Shown: positions 9,419 through 18,509, counted from the stretch's first letter. The stretch: DNA of 64,000 nucleotides from Echinicola pacifica DSM 19836 (GCF_000373245.1 NZ_KB890755.1:301401-365400); one strand, 5' to 3'. Translations and numbers: made by a program. Notes: generated by a model not told the origin, from the sequence alone.

Positions 9419-11047
9419 ATGAAAAAACTCAGCCCTACTAAACGATTATGGAGATTACTAAAGCTATATAAGCCTGAAATAAGGCTGATTTATGTATATG
9501 CTTTATTTATTGGCTTGGTCAATCTCTCCTTGCCTTTAGGGATCCAGGCCATCATCAATTTCCTGCAAACCGGCGCTGTATCCTCCTCTTGGCTTATCCT
9601 GGTACTGCTCGTTTTGCTGGGAATCACCGTCACAGGGATCCTGCAAGTACTGCAGTTGAGGCTAGTAGAGAACATCCAGCAAGACCTCTTTGCGCGGTCG
9701 GCCTTTGAATTTGCCTTTCGGCTGCCGCAGATTGAGAGCAAGGAGCTCGACAGCATCCATGCTCCGGAGTTGGCCAACCGTTTTTTTGATACGCTGACGA
9801 TCCAAAAAGGCCTCCCTAAGCTGCTCATAGACTTCTCCTTATCCACCTTTCAGATCCTATTTGGCATGCTGTTACTGGCTATATATAGTGTATATTTCCT
9901 ATTGATTGGGATTGTTCTGGTGCTTGCCCTGCTGCTTTTAGTGCGCCTGACAGGAAAGCAAGGCCTCGAGACGAGCCTCAGAGAGAGTAAGTACAAATAC
10001 AATCTAGCTTTTTGGCTGGAAGAAATCGGCAGAGTCCGCAGGACCTTTTTTATGAGCCAGCCGAAATCATTTCATTTGGACAAAAGCGATGATATCACCT
10101 ATGATTATGTGACTAGTAGGGAGACCCATTTTAAGGTGCTTATGATGCAATTTAAGTCCTTCATAGGCTTTAAGGTATTCATGGCGGCGGGGATTTTGGT
10201 GATCGGCGGGCTGTTGGTTTTCAATCAGCAGATGAATATCGGGCAGTTTGTGGCCGCCGAGATCGTCATCATCCTTATCATCAACTCCACCGAAAAACTC
10301 CTGCGGGTCTGGGACACGGTATATGATGTGCTCACTGGCCTGGACAAGATCGGTTTTGTCACGGACTTAGAACTTAGTAAGGATACAGGTGCAGAAACTC
10401 TGCAAGCCCAAAAGGTGGACATCACCATTCGAGACTTGGAATTCACCCATATTGGGCACAGCAGCTCAACTTTTGAGGGGCTCAATGCGCAGATTCCTAG
10501 CGGGGCAAAGGTGGTCCTTAGCGGAAAAACCGGCTCCGGCAAGTCCACCTTATTAAAGGTCCTTTCAGGCATCCTGCCACCCAGCTCGGGAGAAATCCTG
10601 CTGAATGGAATTCCAATGAAGGAAATCAGTCAGGCCAGTGTATTTGAAAATATAGGGATGGTATTTGCTGCCAATCAGATTTTTGAGGGGACTATCAGAG
10701 AAAACATTCTGATGGGAAGGGCACTGCCCGAAGCTCAGCTACAGGAAACGCTACAGCGCCTCGGCTTGGCCGATTATATAAGCGATCAGCCAAAAGGCAT
10801 ACATTCTCTTATGGATAGCGGAGGAAGGCGCACTCCCCGCTGCATCATCCAGAAGATCCATCTGGCCCGTGCCATTGTCCATCAGCCAAACATCCTGCTG
10901 ATGGAGGATCCACTCATCAATATCCCCCAAGCGGAAAGAAGATCGATCATCCAGTACCTCACCGCCGAGGACAAGCCCTGGACCCTGGTCGTCATTTCTG
11001 ATGAAGAAGACTGGCTGGCCGAAAGTAGTATGACCCTAACTCTCTAA
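9419..11047 (+). CDS. ABC transporter (membrane plus degenerate ATPase domain)
   Basis: Start chosen at the ATG at 9419 (MKKLSPTKRLWRLLKLYKPE); the upstream extension of the frame is not needed. About 320 residues of transmembrane domain of exporter type are followed by a nucleotide-binding domain. Walker A is intact (GKTGSGKST, about 368-376). The other motifs are altered: the signature region reads DSGGRRTPRCIIQKIHLARAI instead of LSGGQ-type sequence, Walker B ends in ED (E496-D497) where DE is normal, and the switch histidine position reads VVISDEED. No N-terminal peptidase domain is present. It forms an operon with HlyD- and TolC-type genes, so the set resembles a type I secretion or efflux system. 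Cargo unknown. Confidence 0.85.
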   Translation: MKKLSPTKRLWRLLKLYKPEIRLIYVYALFIGLVNLSLPLGIQAIINFLQTGAVSSSWLILVLLVLLGITVTGILQVLQLRLVENIQQDLFARSAFEFAFRLPQIESKELDSIHAPELANRFFDTLTIQKGLPKLLIDFSLSTFQILFGMLLLAIYSVYFLLIGIVLVLALLLLVRLTGKQGLETSLRESKYKYNLAFWLEEIGRVRRTFFMSQPKSFHLDKSDDITYDYVTSRETHFKVLMMQFKSFIGFKVFMAAGILVIGGLLVFNQQMNIGQFVAAEIVIILIINSTEKLLRVWDTVYDVLTGLDKIGFVTDLELSKDTGAETLQAQKVDITIRDLEFTHIGHSSSTFEGLNAQIPSGAKVVLSGKTGSGKSTLLKVLSGILPPSSGEILLNGIPMKEISQASVFENIGMVFAANQIFEGTIRENILMGRALPEAQLQETLQRLGLADYISDQPKGIHSLMDSGGRRTPRCIIQKIHLARAIVHQPNILLMEDPLINIPQAERRSIIQYLTAEDKPWTLVVISDEEDWLAESSMTLTL

Positions 11048-11053
11048 GGAACG

Positions 11054-12430
11054 ATGCTGAACATCTCTAATAATAGCATTTCGAAGCATATCAAGCGCAA
11101 GGACTTCAAGGCCTTTGCGGCTTTAGACAATATTAATTATTTCAAGTTTTCCAGAAAAACCGTAACCCTACTCTTTATTCTATTGGGCACAGGGCTGTTT
11201 TTGCCTTGGACACAGAATATCAGAAGTGAAGGCTATGTCACCACCCGCTCCCCCGAGCATCGCCCGCAGTCCATCCAATCTGTGATCTCAGGAAGGCTCG
11301 AGCAATGGTATGTACAGGAAGGCGATCTGGTCAGCAAGGGCGACACCCTAGTGTTTATTTCCGATGCCAAAAGTGAGTACTTTGACCCCTTATTGGTGCA
11401 GCGTACTCAGGAGCAGGTGGATGCCAAGCGGCAAAGTATCCAATCCTATGAGGATAAGGTAAGTGCCATCCGATCGCAGTCGCAGGCTATCAGCCAGGGG
11501 CTACAATTGAAATTGCGCCAGCTACAAAACAAAATCATCCAGGCCAATAATAAGGTGCAGATGGATAGCATAGATCTGGTGGCTGCCAAAACCCAGTGGG
11601 AAATCGCAGAAAATCAGCGCGAGCGAACTCAGCAGCTCTATGATAAGGGGCTGAAGTCACTGACCGACTTGCAGGAGAAAAAGCTGAAAGTGCAGGAGAC
11701 GCAAGCTAAATACACGGTTCAGGAAAATAAATTAACGAACCAAAAAAATGAATTGCTCAACTTAGATATTGAGCTATCCAGCACCGAACAGGCCTATCAG
11801 GACAAGCTCTCGAAGGCACGGTCAGAACTGCAATCGGCGCTATCCAGTAAGCTTAGCACGCAAGCGGAGGTATCAAAACTGGAAAATCAAGTCAGCAATT
11901 ACACCCAGCGCCAAAGTTTATATTATATCACGGCGCCCCAATCGGGATTTGTCTCCAAAACCATCAAGCAAGGCCTCGGCGAGATGATCAAGGAGGGGAC
12001 AGATATCCTGACGATCGTGCCTGACGAGCATGAATTGGCGGTGGAAATCTATATAAAACCCCAGGATTTGCCCTTGGTGCAGTATGGCAATCGCGTGAGA
12101 ATAAGATTTGATGGCTGGCCCGCCATTGTCATCAGCGGATGGCCAGAGGCCTCCACGGGAGTATTTACGGGCCAGGTGGTCACTATCGATCGGTCCATTA
12201 GCGCCAACGGCTATTACCGCTTATTGGTGAGCCCCGACCCGAATGATCGCTCATGGCCTGACAAACTCAGCATCGGGACTGGCTCGCAATCCTTTCTGCT
12301 GCTGAATACCGTCCCCATTTGGTATGAAGTATGGCGTCAGCTGAATGGCTTCCCAGCAGATTATTATACCGAGGAGAAAGAATCTCCGAAGCCCCTAAAG
12401 CTCAAAGCACCTTTAAAATCAGTGAAATAA
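11054..12430 (+). CDS. HlyD-family membrane fusion (adaptor) protein
   Basis: 458 residues: one transmembrane helix at about 37-53, a lipoyl/barrel-sandwich half (VISGRLEQWYVQEGDLVSKGDTL), about 200 residues of Gln/Lys/Glu-rich coiled-coil hairpin, the second lipoyl half (YITAPQSGFVSKTIKQGLG) and a beta-barrel domain. This is the periplasmic adaptor that joins an inner-membrane ABC exporter to a TolC-type channel. It starts 6 bases after the ABC gene, and its stop codon overlaps the start of the channel gene by one base, which indicates translational coupling. Confidence 0.9.
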   Translation: MLNISNNSISKHIKRKDFKAFAALDNINYFKFSRKTVTLLFILLGTGLFLPWTQNIRSEGYVTTRSPEHRPQSIQSVISGRLEQWYVQEGDLVSKGDTLVFISDAKSEYFDPLLVQRTQEQVDAKRQSIQSYEDKVSAIRSQSQAISQGLQLKLRQLQNKIIQANNKVQMDSIDLVAAKTQWEIAENQRERTQQLYDKGLKSLTDLQEKKLKVQETQAKYTVQENKLTNQKNELLNLDIELSSTEQAYQDKLSKARSELQSALSSKLSTQAEVSKLENQVSNYTQRQSLYYITAPQSGFVSKTIKQGLGEMIKEGTDILTIVPDEHELAVEIYIKPQDLPLVQYGNRVRIRFDGWPAIVISGWPEASTGVFTGQVVTIDRSISANGYYRLLVSPDPNDRSWPDKLSIGTGSQSFLLLNTVPIWYEVWRQLNGFPADYYTEEKESPKPLKLKAPLKSVK

Positions 12431-13842
12431 TGAGGAGAAATTCTGTACTATACCTGCTGATCTTTGGCTGGATGCTCATGGCTGTGCCCCGAGAAATCCA
12501 AGCCCAGGAAGGGGTGGACCCTCTCGTCCTGACTTTTGGAGAGTATATCCATGAGGTGATCCATCACCATCCACTCTCTGCAAAGGCCCGACTCAATCGC
12601 CAAAAAGCGGAAGCAAACCTGCGAGCGGCGCGAGGGGGATTTGACCCTGTGCTTTCCGCAGGAATGGACCAGAAGCAATACCAGGACAAAATGTACTATC
12701 GCAAGGAAAAAGCAGAACTCCGAATCCCTACAGTCGCAGGAATAGAAGTCGTCGGTGGATATGAAAACAACCAAGGCTACTACCTCAATCCTGAAAACCA
12801 AACGGGCGATAATGGCCTGTGGAACGCTGGGATAGAAGTCAATATCCTCCAAGGCCTGCTGGTGGATGAGCGCCGTACCGCCCTCAGGCAGGCGAAAACC
12901 TACGCTCAGCTCGCCGAGCAGCAGCAAATCCTGCAGACCAATGAGCTGTATTATGAAGCTGCAAAAGTCTATCTGTATTGGGCAAACAGCCATAAAAACC
13001 TGGAAGTGGTAGAGGAAAGTACCCAGCTAGCGCAGCAATATTTCCTCAATACCAAAGAGTCCTATATAAATGGTGAAAAAACCGCCATGGACACGCTAGA
13101 GGCCTTCACGATGTGGCAGGACCGACAAAACCTCCTTGTGGCCGCAGAAGGTAATCTCATCGCCCAAAAAGCTAACTTGGAAAATTATTTTTGGCAAAAA
13201 GAAGAAGTAATCCTGGAACCTCAGTACCAGCCACAAGCGGAAATAGACTACCATACCGTCCCCATCCAGGCTGCCGCTATTCCAGCGGACTTCTCCGCCA
13301 ATCCGCAGCTTTTGGCCAGCCAGTATGAAATCGAGACCCTGGAGACCGGCAGGCTGCTGAAGCAGCAAAAGCTATGGCCAAAATTAAAACTTAAATACAT
13401 GCCCCTGCTAAGCCCTACCGGAGATGGGCTGCCGACGTACAATCAAAATGACTATAAATGGGGCTTTGGCTTTCAGCTTCCTCTCTTCCTTCGTGCGGGA
13501 CGCGGAGACCTGTTGCTTAGCCAAATTAAAATCCAGGAAAAGCAATTGGACCTGGAAACCAAAACGCTGGTATTAGAAAATAAGATCATAAACAGCAAGG
13601 CGCAAATTTCCTATTTGGAGGATCAGGTAAACAACCAAAGGCAAAATGTGTCCAGCTATCAAAAGCTACTGGAGGGCGAGATCGAAAAATTCAATTATGG
13701 AGAAAGCTCTGTATTTCTGGTGAATAAAAGGCAGGAAAAGTACTTGGAAGGGCAAATTAAATTAACCGAGCTAAGGACAAAAGTAGAAGTGGAAAAACTC
13801 AGCTACCTATATTATATAAACCAACTGCCGATCCCCGAATGA
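12430..13842 (+). CDS. TolC-family outer-membrane channel
   Basis: The start is placed at the ATG at 12430, which overlaps the adaptor stop (TAATG) and gives a signal peptide ending near IQAQ (about residue 25). The 470-residue product has the repeated helical halves of outer-membrane efflux proteins: AKARLNRQKAEANLRAARGGFDP-like text near the N-terminus and a similar block with LEDQVNNQRQNVSSYQKLLE near the C-terminus. It is the outer-membrane exit of the ABC/HlyD system. Its stop is only 2 bases from the stop of the convergent marR-type gene, so the two transcripts probably overlap. Confidence 0.88.
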   Translation: MRRNSVLYLLIFGWMLMAVPREIQAQEGVDPLVLTFGEYIHEVIHHHPLSAKARLNRQKAEANLRAARGGFDPVLSAGMDQKQYQDKMYYRKEKAELRIPTVAGIEVVGGYENNQGYYLNPENQTGDNGLWNAGIEVNILQGLLVDERRTALRQAKTYAQLAEQQQILQTNELYYEAAKVYLYWANSHKNLEVVEESTQLAQQYFLNTKESYINGEKTAMDTLEAFTMWQDRQNLLVAAEGNLIAQKANLENYFWQKEEVILEPQYQPQAEIDYHTVPIQAAAIPADFSANPQLLASQYEIETLETGRLLKQQKLWPKLKLKYMPLLSPTGDGLPTYNQNDYKWGFGFQLPLFLRAGRGDLLLSQIKIQEKQLDLETKTLVLENKIINSKAQISYLEDQVNNQRQNVSSYQKLLEGEIEKFNYGESSVFLVNKRQEKYLEGQIKLTELRTKVEVEKLSYLYYINQLPIPE

Positions 13843-13844
13843 GA

Positions 13845-14354
13845 TTATTCAGAAGGAGAATCCGGTAGTCTATTGGTGTTGAGGATTTTTTCGGCTCTTT
13901 GATTGAAGCCCATCTCCTCAAACCTCTCCTCCACTTCCCGGAGCTCCTCCAGCAGGCGCAGGTGGTTTCCCATAAGGTCCATCAAGGCCTCGGAAAGCGC
14001 CGCCCAATAGCGCTCCAGCTTAGGAAGCTCCTGAATAGCCTTGGCGGAAAGTGACAAATAATACTTGCGAAGATCCTCGGTATCTTGGACGGAATCGATA
14101 TATCCTTTGGCCTTCATCTTATTGATAAGCTTGATGACCGCCGGATGGGAATGATGGATGGCCTCCGCGATTTCGGTTACTGTCATCTTTTCACGCTCCT
14201 GAAGCAGCCGAAATATCATATGCCAATTGGGCTCGATATCCAGTCCATTATTACGATAAAAGTCACGGGTTTGGTAAACGAACAAGTCACTCAAGCGCTT
14301 CAGGCGGTCGGTAACCCCGTCGGAGCCCATATTCAATAGAAAATCCTCTTTCAT
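13845..14354 (-). CDS. MarR-family transcriptional regulator
   Basis: 169 residues with the MarR winged-helix arrangement: a helical dimerisation N-terminus, the HTH MTVTEIAEAIHHSHPAVIKLINKMKAKGYI and the wing (VQDTEDLRKYYLSLSAKA). It lies convergent to the export operon and probably autoregulates through the inverted repeat found 6 bases before its start. Whether it also controls the ABC/HlyD/TolC genes is unknown; no copy of its candidate operator was seen upstream of 9419. The ligand cannot be told from sequence. Confidence 0.88.
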   Translation of the reverse strand: MKEDFLLNMGSDGVTDRLKRLSDLFVYQTRDFYRNNGLDIEPNWHMIFRLLQEREKMTVTEIAEAIHHSHPAVIKLINKMKAKGYIDSVQDTEDLRKYYLSLSAKAIQELPKLERYWAALSEALMDLMGNHLRLLEELREVEERFEEMGFNQRAEKILNTNRLPDSPSE

Positions 14355-14359
14355 ATAGT

Positions 14360-14378
14360 TACAAATATATTATTTGTA
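14360..14378 (-). promoter_or_regulatory. Candidate MarR operator
   Basis: A perfect inverted repeat TACAAATA-tat-TATTTGTA sits 6 bases upstream of the marR-type start codon. Its length and symmetry are those of MarR-family operators, suggesting autorepression. Confidence 0.6.
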
Positions 14379-14403
14379 GCATTGGGATAAAAGCGTTCCG
14401 GGG

Positions 14404-15345
14404 CTAAGCCATATTTCCAGAAGCCCTCCTCCTGCTTCCAAAGCGACCCATTTTTTGGGATTTGTTGGTAAAATACACACTGATCAAGATCAGGATGACC
14501 GCAATAAGGGTATTAATGGAGATTTTCTCCCCAAGCCATGCCCAGCCTAACAAAATCGCCACCACCGGATTGAGGTACGTATGGATGGATACCTTCTCCA
14601 GGGAGAGATGCTTGATCGAATAAATATAGGCATTATAGGTCAGCAATGAAGCCACCAATACAAGATATGCCAAAGACCAAAGAGCCTCCGAGCTATAGTG
14701 AAACTGCGATTGATCTTCAAAAGTCAAACTCAATACCTGTAAGAAAAAGCCACCCGACAATAGCTGAAAGGAAGTATTGATAAAGGTGCTGCTCTCACTC
14801 TTATTTTTCTTATTGAGGATGCCTCCCGCCGCCCAGGCCAATGTACAGATAAACACCAATAGCAAACCAAAAACAAATCCATCATTGGTGCTGATATGCT
14901 GCAAATTGTCCTGAAACAACAGGTAAACCCCAAACAGGCCCAGTCCCAAGCCTACCAAAGTAAAATAATTGACAGGGTAATGCTTATCTGTCACCAGATT
15001 ATACATCAATACCATCATGGGCACCAAAGAGAATATCACTCCTATCAAGCCTGTAGGCACATACTTTTCCGCCAAACCCACCAAACCATTGCCTAGACCG
15101 ATCAATAAAATGCCTGGTAAAATCTGCGGCTTTAGGAACTCCCATTTCATATACTTCCTGTGCTGAGGCATAAATGCCAATACCGAAAGCAAAATGAAGC
15201 CCGCCAATAAATGACGCATACTTAGAAATGCAAATGGAGGGACATGCTCTATGCCCACTTTGATGGCGTAAAAGGTGGTCCCCCACACCAAACACACTAA
15301 TACTAATGCAAAATTTGCTTTGAAACTCCTGTTTTGCTCCTGCAT
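14404..15345 (-). CDS. EamA/DMT-family transporter
   Basis: 313 residues with about ten hydrophobic helices arranged as two homologous halves, the hallmark of EamA (drug/metabolite transporter) proteins. The first half carries FALVLVCLVWGTTFYAIK, the second YLNPVVAILLGWAWLGEKI, a signature of the family. It is an inner-membrane exporter of unidentified metabolites. It is separated from marR by about 50 bases and read in the same direction, so read-through into marR is possible. Confidence 0.85.
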   Translation of the reverse strand: MQEQNRSFKANFALVLVCLVWGTTFYAIKVGIEHVPPFAFLSMRHLLAGFILLSVLAFMPQHRKYMKWEFLKPQILPGILLIGLGNGLVGLAEKYVPTGLIGVIFSLVPMMVLMYNLVTDKHYPVNYFTLVGLGLGLFGVYLLFQDNLQHISTNDGFVFGLLLVFICTLAWAAGGILNKKNKSESSTFINTSFQLLSGGFFLQVLSLTFEDQSQFHYSSEALWSLAYLVLVASLLTYNAYIYSIKHLSLEKVSIHTYLNPVVAILLGWAWLGEKISINTLIAVILILISVYFTNKSQKMGRFGSRRRASGNMA

Positions 15346-15453
15346 AACCCACTAAATTAAGCTGATTAACTTCTATTTATCCTTCTATTCACCGATAGCT
15401 CAGCGCTCCATTTAGTTCAAAATAAAACGTCCATCCCAGACCTAAAACCAAAC

Positions 15454-15497
15454 TACGTAACCGGTAACGCAAATGTAAAAACAATTTACGTAACCAG
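15454..15497. promoter_or_regulatory. Direct repeats upstream of the EamA gene
   Basis: TACGTAACCGG (15454-15464) and TACGTAACCAG (15487-15497) are spaced 33 bases start to start, about three helical turns. The second includes the palindrome TTACGTAA. They lie 109-152 bases before the EamA start and could bind a regulator. Confidence 0.35.
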
Positions 15498-15530
15498 ATA
15501 CATATATTGAGGGATTTTTATTTTTAGGCA

Positions 15531-15561
15531 AAATAAAACACTGACTAGCAGTGTTTTATTT
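15531..15561 (-). terminator. Terminator of the arsenic operon
   Basis: A perfect 13-base inverted repeat (AAATAAAACACTG with CAGTGTTTTATTT, 5-base loop) lies about 107 bases after the acr3 stop. The A/T-rich outer arms allow it to work in both directions. Confidence 0.7.
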
Positions 15562-15667
15562 ATTCGATACTTTCATAAAAGAGTGTGGAGCTAAAGCTAT
15601 TGTTTTAGAGTATAGGTCTCGGGAGAGAAAGAGGAGAAGTTTAAAGCCCCCTCCTCCTGAGCCATGG

Positions 15668-16702
15668 CTAATAATACTTAGTTCGCAGCCATTGGGCAAC
15701 TTTGACCAAAATAATCAAAGCGGGCACTTCGATCAAAGGGCCAACGACTCCGGCAAATGCCTGTCCGGAATTGAGACCAAAGACGGCTATGGCCACGGCA
15801 ATGGCCAGCTCAAAATTATTACCTGCTGCGGTAAAAGCAATGGAGGCATTCTTATCATAAGGAGCGCCCACGGCTTTGGAAATAAAAAATCCTATCAAGA
15901 ACATAAGGATGAAATAAATCAATAATGGCAGCGCGATACGGAGCACGTCCATAGGAATCTCCACGATCAATTCACCTTTGAGGGTAAACATAATCACTAT
16001 CGTAAAGAGCAAAGCGATCAAGGTAATGGGTGAGATAGCAGGGAGATAGGTCTCCTGATACCAGCGCTCTCCTTTCCATTTGACCAAATATACCCTACTT
16101 AGTATACCTGCCAAAAAGGGAATGCCCAGATAAATAGCCACGCTCTCCGCCACGGTTCCGATGGAAATATCCACTATAGCCCCTTCGAACCCCAATAGTG
16201 GTGGGGCTTTGGTGATAAATAACCAGGCATAAAAACTATAGGCAAAGACCTGAAATATACTATTCAACGCCACCAGGCCTGCTCCATACTCAGCGCTACC
16301 TTCTGCCAGATCGTTCCATACCAATACCATGGCTATACACCTAGCGAGGCCGATAAGGATCAGGCCAGCCATATACTCAGGATAATCATGAAGGAAAAAA
16401 ACCGCCAATACAAACATCAGCACCGGACCAATGATCCAGTTGAGCACCAGGGAAATACTCAGTACCTTGGTATCTTTGAATACTGCAGGAAGGAGGCTAT
16501 AATTTACTTTCGCCAGCGGCGGATACATCATCAGAATCAGTCCTATGGCGATGGGAATATTGGTGCTGCCATGGGAGAAATAGTTGATCAGGTCTGGGCT
16601 GGAAGGGAAAAAGTATCCGATACTTACCCCCAGTCCCATGGCCAAAAATATCCACAGGGTCAGATTTCTATCGAGAAGGGAGAGTTTTCTGGCTTTATTC
16701 AT
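15668..16702 (-). CDS. acr3: ACR3-family arsenite efflux permease
   Basis: 344 residues from the ATG at 16702 ([14 protein letters not shown]); a longer frame running up to 16870 lies inside arsC and lacks membrane character. About ten transmembrane helices are visible. The family motif [13 protein letters not shown] carries Cys122, the conserved cysteine needed for arsenite transport in ACR3 proteins. It exports arsenite produced by the adjacent arsenate reductase. The start overlaps the arsC stop by 8 bases, so translation is coupled. Confidence 0.9.
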   Translation of the reverse strand: MNKARKLSLLDRNLTLWIFLAMGLGVSIGYFFPSSPDLINYFSHGSTNIPIAIGLILMMYPPLAKVNYSLLPAVFKDTKVLSISLVLNWIIGPVLMFVLAVFFLHDYPEYMAGLILIGLARCIAMVLVWNDLAEGSAEYGAGLVALNSIFQVFAYSFYAWLFITKAPPLLGFEGAIVDISIGTVAESVAIYLGIPFLAGILSRVYLVKWKGERWYQETYLPAISPITLIALLFTIVIMFTLKGELIVEIPMDVLRIALPLLIYFILMFLIGFFISKAVGAPYDKNASIAFTAAGNNFELAIAVAIAVFGLNSGQAFAGVVGPLIEVPALIILVKVAQWLRTKYY

Positions 16703-17303
16703 TTCGGGAAATTTGTGAAAATACATAAAACATCTCTGAGCCGATCTGGGCAGAGCGCGAATCATAGGCCATGACCTCATCGGGAGTATCATCATAGGCC
16801 TTTGGGTCCTCATACCGCACCGATATACGCTGCTCAGCATCCGGAATATGGGGGCAATTCTCATCTGCATGCGTGCAGGTCATCACCGCCGCATACTTGC
16901 CGCCTTGATTATGGGGATGATCATATTCTTTCGAAAAAGCAATGATAGGATGCTCACCACCATAATTCAAACGATATTCTGGATTAGAGCCTTCTGTATG
17001 ATCGACTACAAACCCGGATTTTATAAGGCTTCTCACCGCTCTTTCATTGAAGGCGGTCACCTCTACCCCACCCGAAAAGCAGCGGGTGTCCAATCCGAAG
17101 AATATCGAACTTACCTGAGCCCACACTTGCGCCAGCTGGCTGCGCCGGGAATTATGCGTGCAGATAAAGTTCAACCGAACTTCTTCCTTATTATCCACTT
17201 TGCCTTGAACATACTCAATCAAAGGCTTCAATACCTCCTTGCGCTCCGAGGAAATTTCCACCTGGGAAAAATCCTCTAAGGTTTTGCGGAGCAATTCGTT
17301 CAT
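16695..17303 (-). CDS. arsC: Arsenate reductase, low-molecular-weight phosphatase type
   Basis: About 202 residues from the ATG at 17303 ([14 protein letters not shown]); two upstream in-frame ATGs at 17315 and 17318 are possible, and the first 25 codons of the longest frame overlap the preceding gene. The segment [18 protein letters not shown] holds the catalytic CX5R loop (C48-THNSR-R54) of the phosphatase-like arsenate reductases. Further cysteines near [12 protein letters not shown] may take part in the disulfide cascade. It reduces arsenate to arsenite for export by Acr3, whose gene it overlaps. Confidence 0.85.
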   Translation of the reverse strand: MNELLRKTLEDFSQVEISSERKEVLKPLIEYVQGKVDNKEEVRLNFICTHNSRRSQLAQVWAQVSSIFFGLDTRCFSGGVEVTAFNERAVRSLIKSGFVVDHTEGSNPEYRLNYGGEHPIIAFSKEYDHPHNQGGKYAAVMTCTHADENCPHIPDAEQRISVRYEDPKAYDDTPDEVMAYDSRSAQIGSEMFYVFSQISRNE

Positions 17304-17328
17304 TACCAGATAGTCCATCATCGCTCGT

Positions 17329-17865
17329 TTAGCAGCATCCGCTATTAGGTGCACAGGATTGATTCTTTGGGCGGACATTCACCTTGGCGACTGCGGGGGC
17401 AGCAGGCGTACCACAGCAAGCCGCAGCTTTCTCCTCATCGGTGCTGGCTCTGTCCTTGGCTTTGCAAGTCGTATTACTTTGTCCCAGCACTACTAAAACG
17501 CGATTATCGCTAATCTGCACCTGGTCCACAGGCAGTATCGTCAGGCCAAATTGAGGATTGCTATATTCAAAATAAAGCTCTGTATCCTTATAAGTAGGTC
17601 TCACCTTCTCCACTGCCTCAAAAATCTTCAAGGCCTTATCGGTATTCACCTGATGCTCGGGTTCCAGGGTATCATTTTCCCATAACTGCACATGGGTCTC
17701 TGACCATTGGTTGGCTAGACCACCGCAGTCCACCGTGTTAAAATCAACATTTTTGATTTCCGTAATATGGAAATCAGCTCTTACTTCCATTCCAGAGGCA
17801 TACTCAAAAGTCAGCACTTTGGCGGATTGGCTATTTAGCAGATCAATAAATTCCTTGGTTTTCAT
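17329..17865 (-). CDS. Arsenic-operon protein with cysteine tail (DUF6428-like)
   Basis: 178 residues. The body (FEYASGMEVRADFHITEIKN, CGGLANQWSETHVQLW) resembles the uncharacterised DUF6428-type proteins often found in ars operons. The C-terminal 45 residues are cysteine-rich: TTCKAK, AACCGTP and a final SCAPNSGCC. Clustered cysteines at the end suggest metalloid binding or delivery, which is inference. It lies between arsR and arsC, has its own copy of the operator-like sequence upstream, and probably heads the DUF6428-arsC-acr3 transcript. Confidence 0.75.
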   Translation of the reverse strand: MKTKEFIDLLNSQSAKVLTFEYASGMEVRADFHITEIKNVDFNTVDCGGLANQWSETHVQLWENDTLEPEHQVNTDKALKIFEAVEKVRPTYKDTELYFEYSNPQFGLTILPVDQVQISDNRVLVVLGQSNTTCKAKDRASTDEEKAAACCGTPAAPAVAKVNVRPKNQSCAPNSGCC

Positions 17866-17877
17866 AAGATTTATTTT

Positions 17878-17894
17878 ATTGCAATATAACGATG
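17878..17894 (-). promoter_or_regulatory. Candidate ArsR operator, copy 2
   Basis: ATTGCAATATAACGATG, 13 bases upstream of the DUF6428-like start, matches the sequence upstream of arsR at 16 of 17 positions. Conservation of the same site before two ars transcripts supports an ArsR operator. Confidence 0.65.
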
Positions 17895-17921
17895 TATAAA
17901 ATTAATTTTTTTTAATGTTTT

Positions 17922-18254
17922 TCAGCAGCCCTCACAAGACAGGTCCTGATACCGATCGAAGAACTGGAGAAAGAGGTTTTTGGTCTCTTTCCACCTGGCA
18001 GCATCTATACAGTAGTTGACCGACACGCCTTCGATGGTGCCTTTTACGATTCCCATTTCCTTAAGCTCTCGCAGGTGCTGGCTGATGGTCGCTTGGGCAA
18101 GGCCAAGTTCCTGTACCAAATCACTATTGATGCAGCTATTGGCATGCAGCAGGTGCTCGACGATGGCCACCCGTGCTGGATGGGCAAATACCTTAGCCAC
18201 CTGAGCCAACTGATTTTGGTTATTGGTAAATAAATTTGATTTAGTAACTCCCAT
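17922..18254 (-). CDS. arsR: ArsR-family repressor
   Basis: 110 residues with the ArsR winged helix: AKVFAHPARVAIVEHLL, recognition helix AQATISQHLRELKEMGIV, then the wing VKGTIEGVSVNYCID. The classic ELCVCDL metal site is replaced (NSCINSDLVQELGLAQ); other cysteines occur at the wing (NYCID) and at the very C-terminus (CEGC), so arsenite sensing probably uses a non-classical cysteine set. It is expected to repress itself and the downstream arsenic genes through the paired operator sites. Confidence 0.88.
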   Translation of the reverse strand: MGVTKSNLFTNNQNQLAQVAKVFAHPARVAIVEHLLHANSCINSDLVQELGLAQATISQHLRELKEMGIVKGTIEGVSVNYCIDAARWKETKNLFLQFFDRYQDLSCEGC

Positions 18255-18270
18255 ATTCGGCTTTTATTAC

Positions 18271-18287
18271 ATTGCAATATTACGATG
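18271..18287 (-). promoter_or_regulatory. Candidate ArsR operator, copy 1
   Basis: ATTGCAATATTACGATG lies 17 bases upstream of the arsR start. It is imperfectly palindromic about AATATT and nearly identical to the copy at 17878. Confidence 0.65.
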
Positions 18288-18445
18288 GATATATTACAAA
18301 AGCAAGTATTCTAGTAATAATAACCGTCAGCCTACTATTCAGACCAAAAAGAGCAGAGAAAGGCAGAAAGCTAATTAAAACCCTCCACTGGGGGATTTTA
18401 CCTATTTGCCTTCCTCCTTGTTCAGAATATATCCATTGTCAAAAG

Positions 18446-18509
18446 CAGTTTGTCGAGTTCTAGTCTAGTCAAAAAAAAGCGATCAAAGCAGCCTATAGAC
18501 TAGTTTAGA
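18446..18509 (+). promoter_or_regulatory. Candidate regulator site upstream of susC 1
   Basis: TCTAGTCTAGTC (18459-18470) and GACTAGTTTAGA (18498-18509) form an inverted repeat matching at 10 of 12 positions, spaced 27 bases, 76 bases before the susC start. CAGTTTGTCGAGT just before it resembles the CAGTTTTTGTCTAGT element upstream of both GH117 genes. Confidence 0.4.

Larger units (their letters stand above)
15346..15667. other. Intergenic region upstream of the EamA gene
   Basis: No gene. It contains the direct repeats and the acr3 terminator listed separately. Confidence 0.5.

Noticed and set aside
16703..16870. 56-residue N-terminal extension of Acr3
   Set aside because: It lies inside arsC, is Met/Arg-rich without membrane character, and the ATG at 16702 fits the family start and the coupled overlap.
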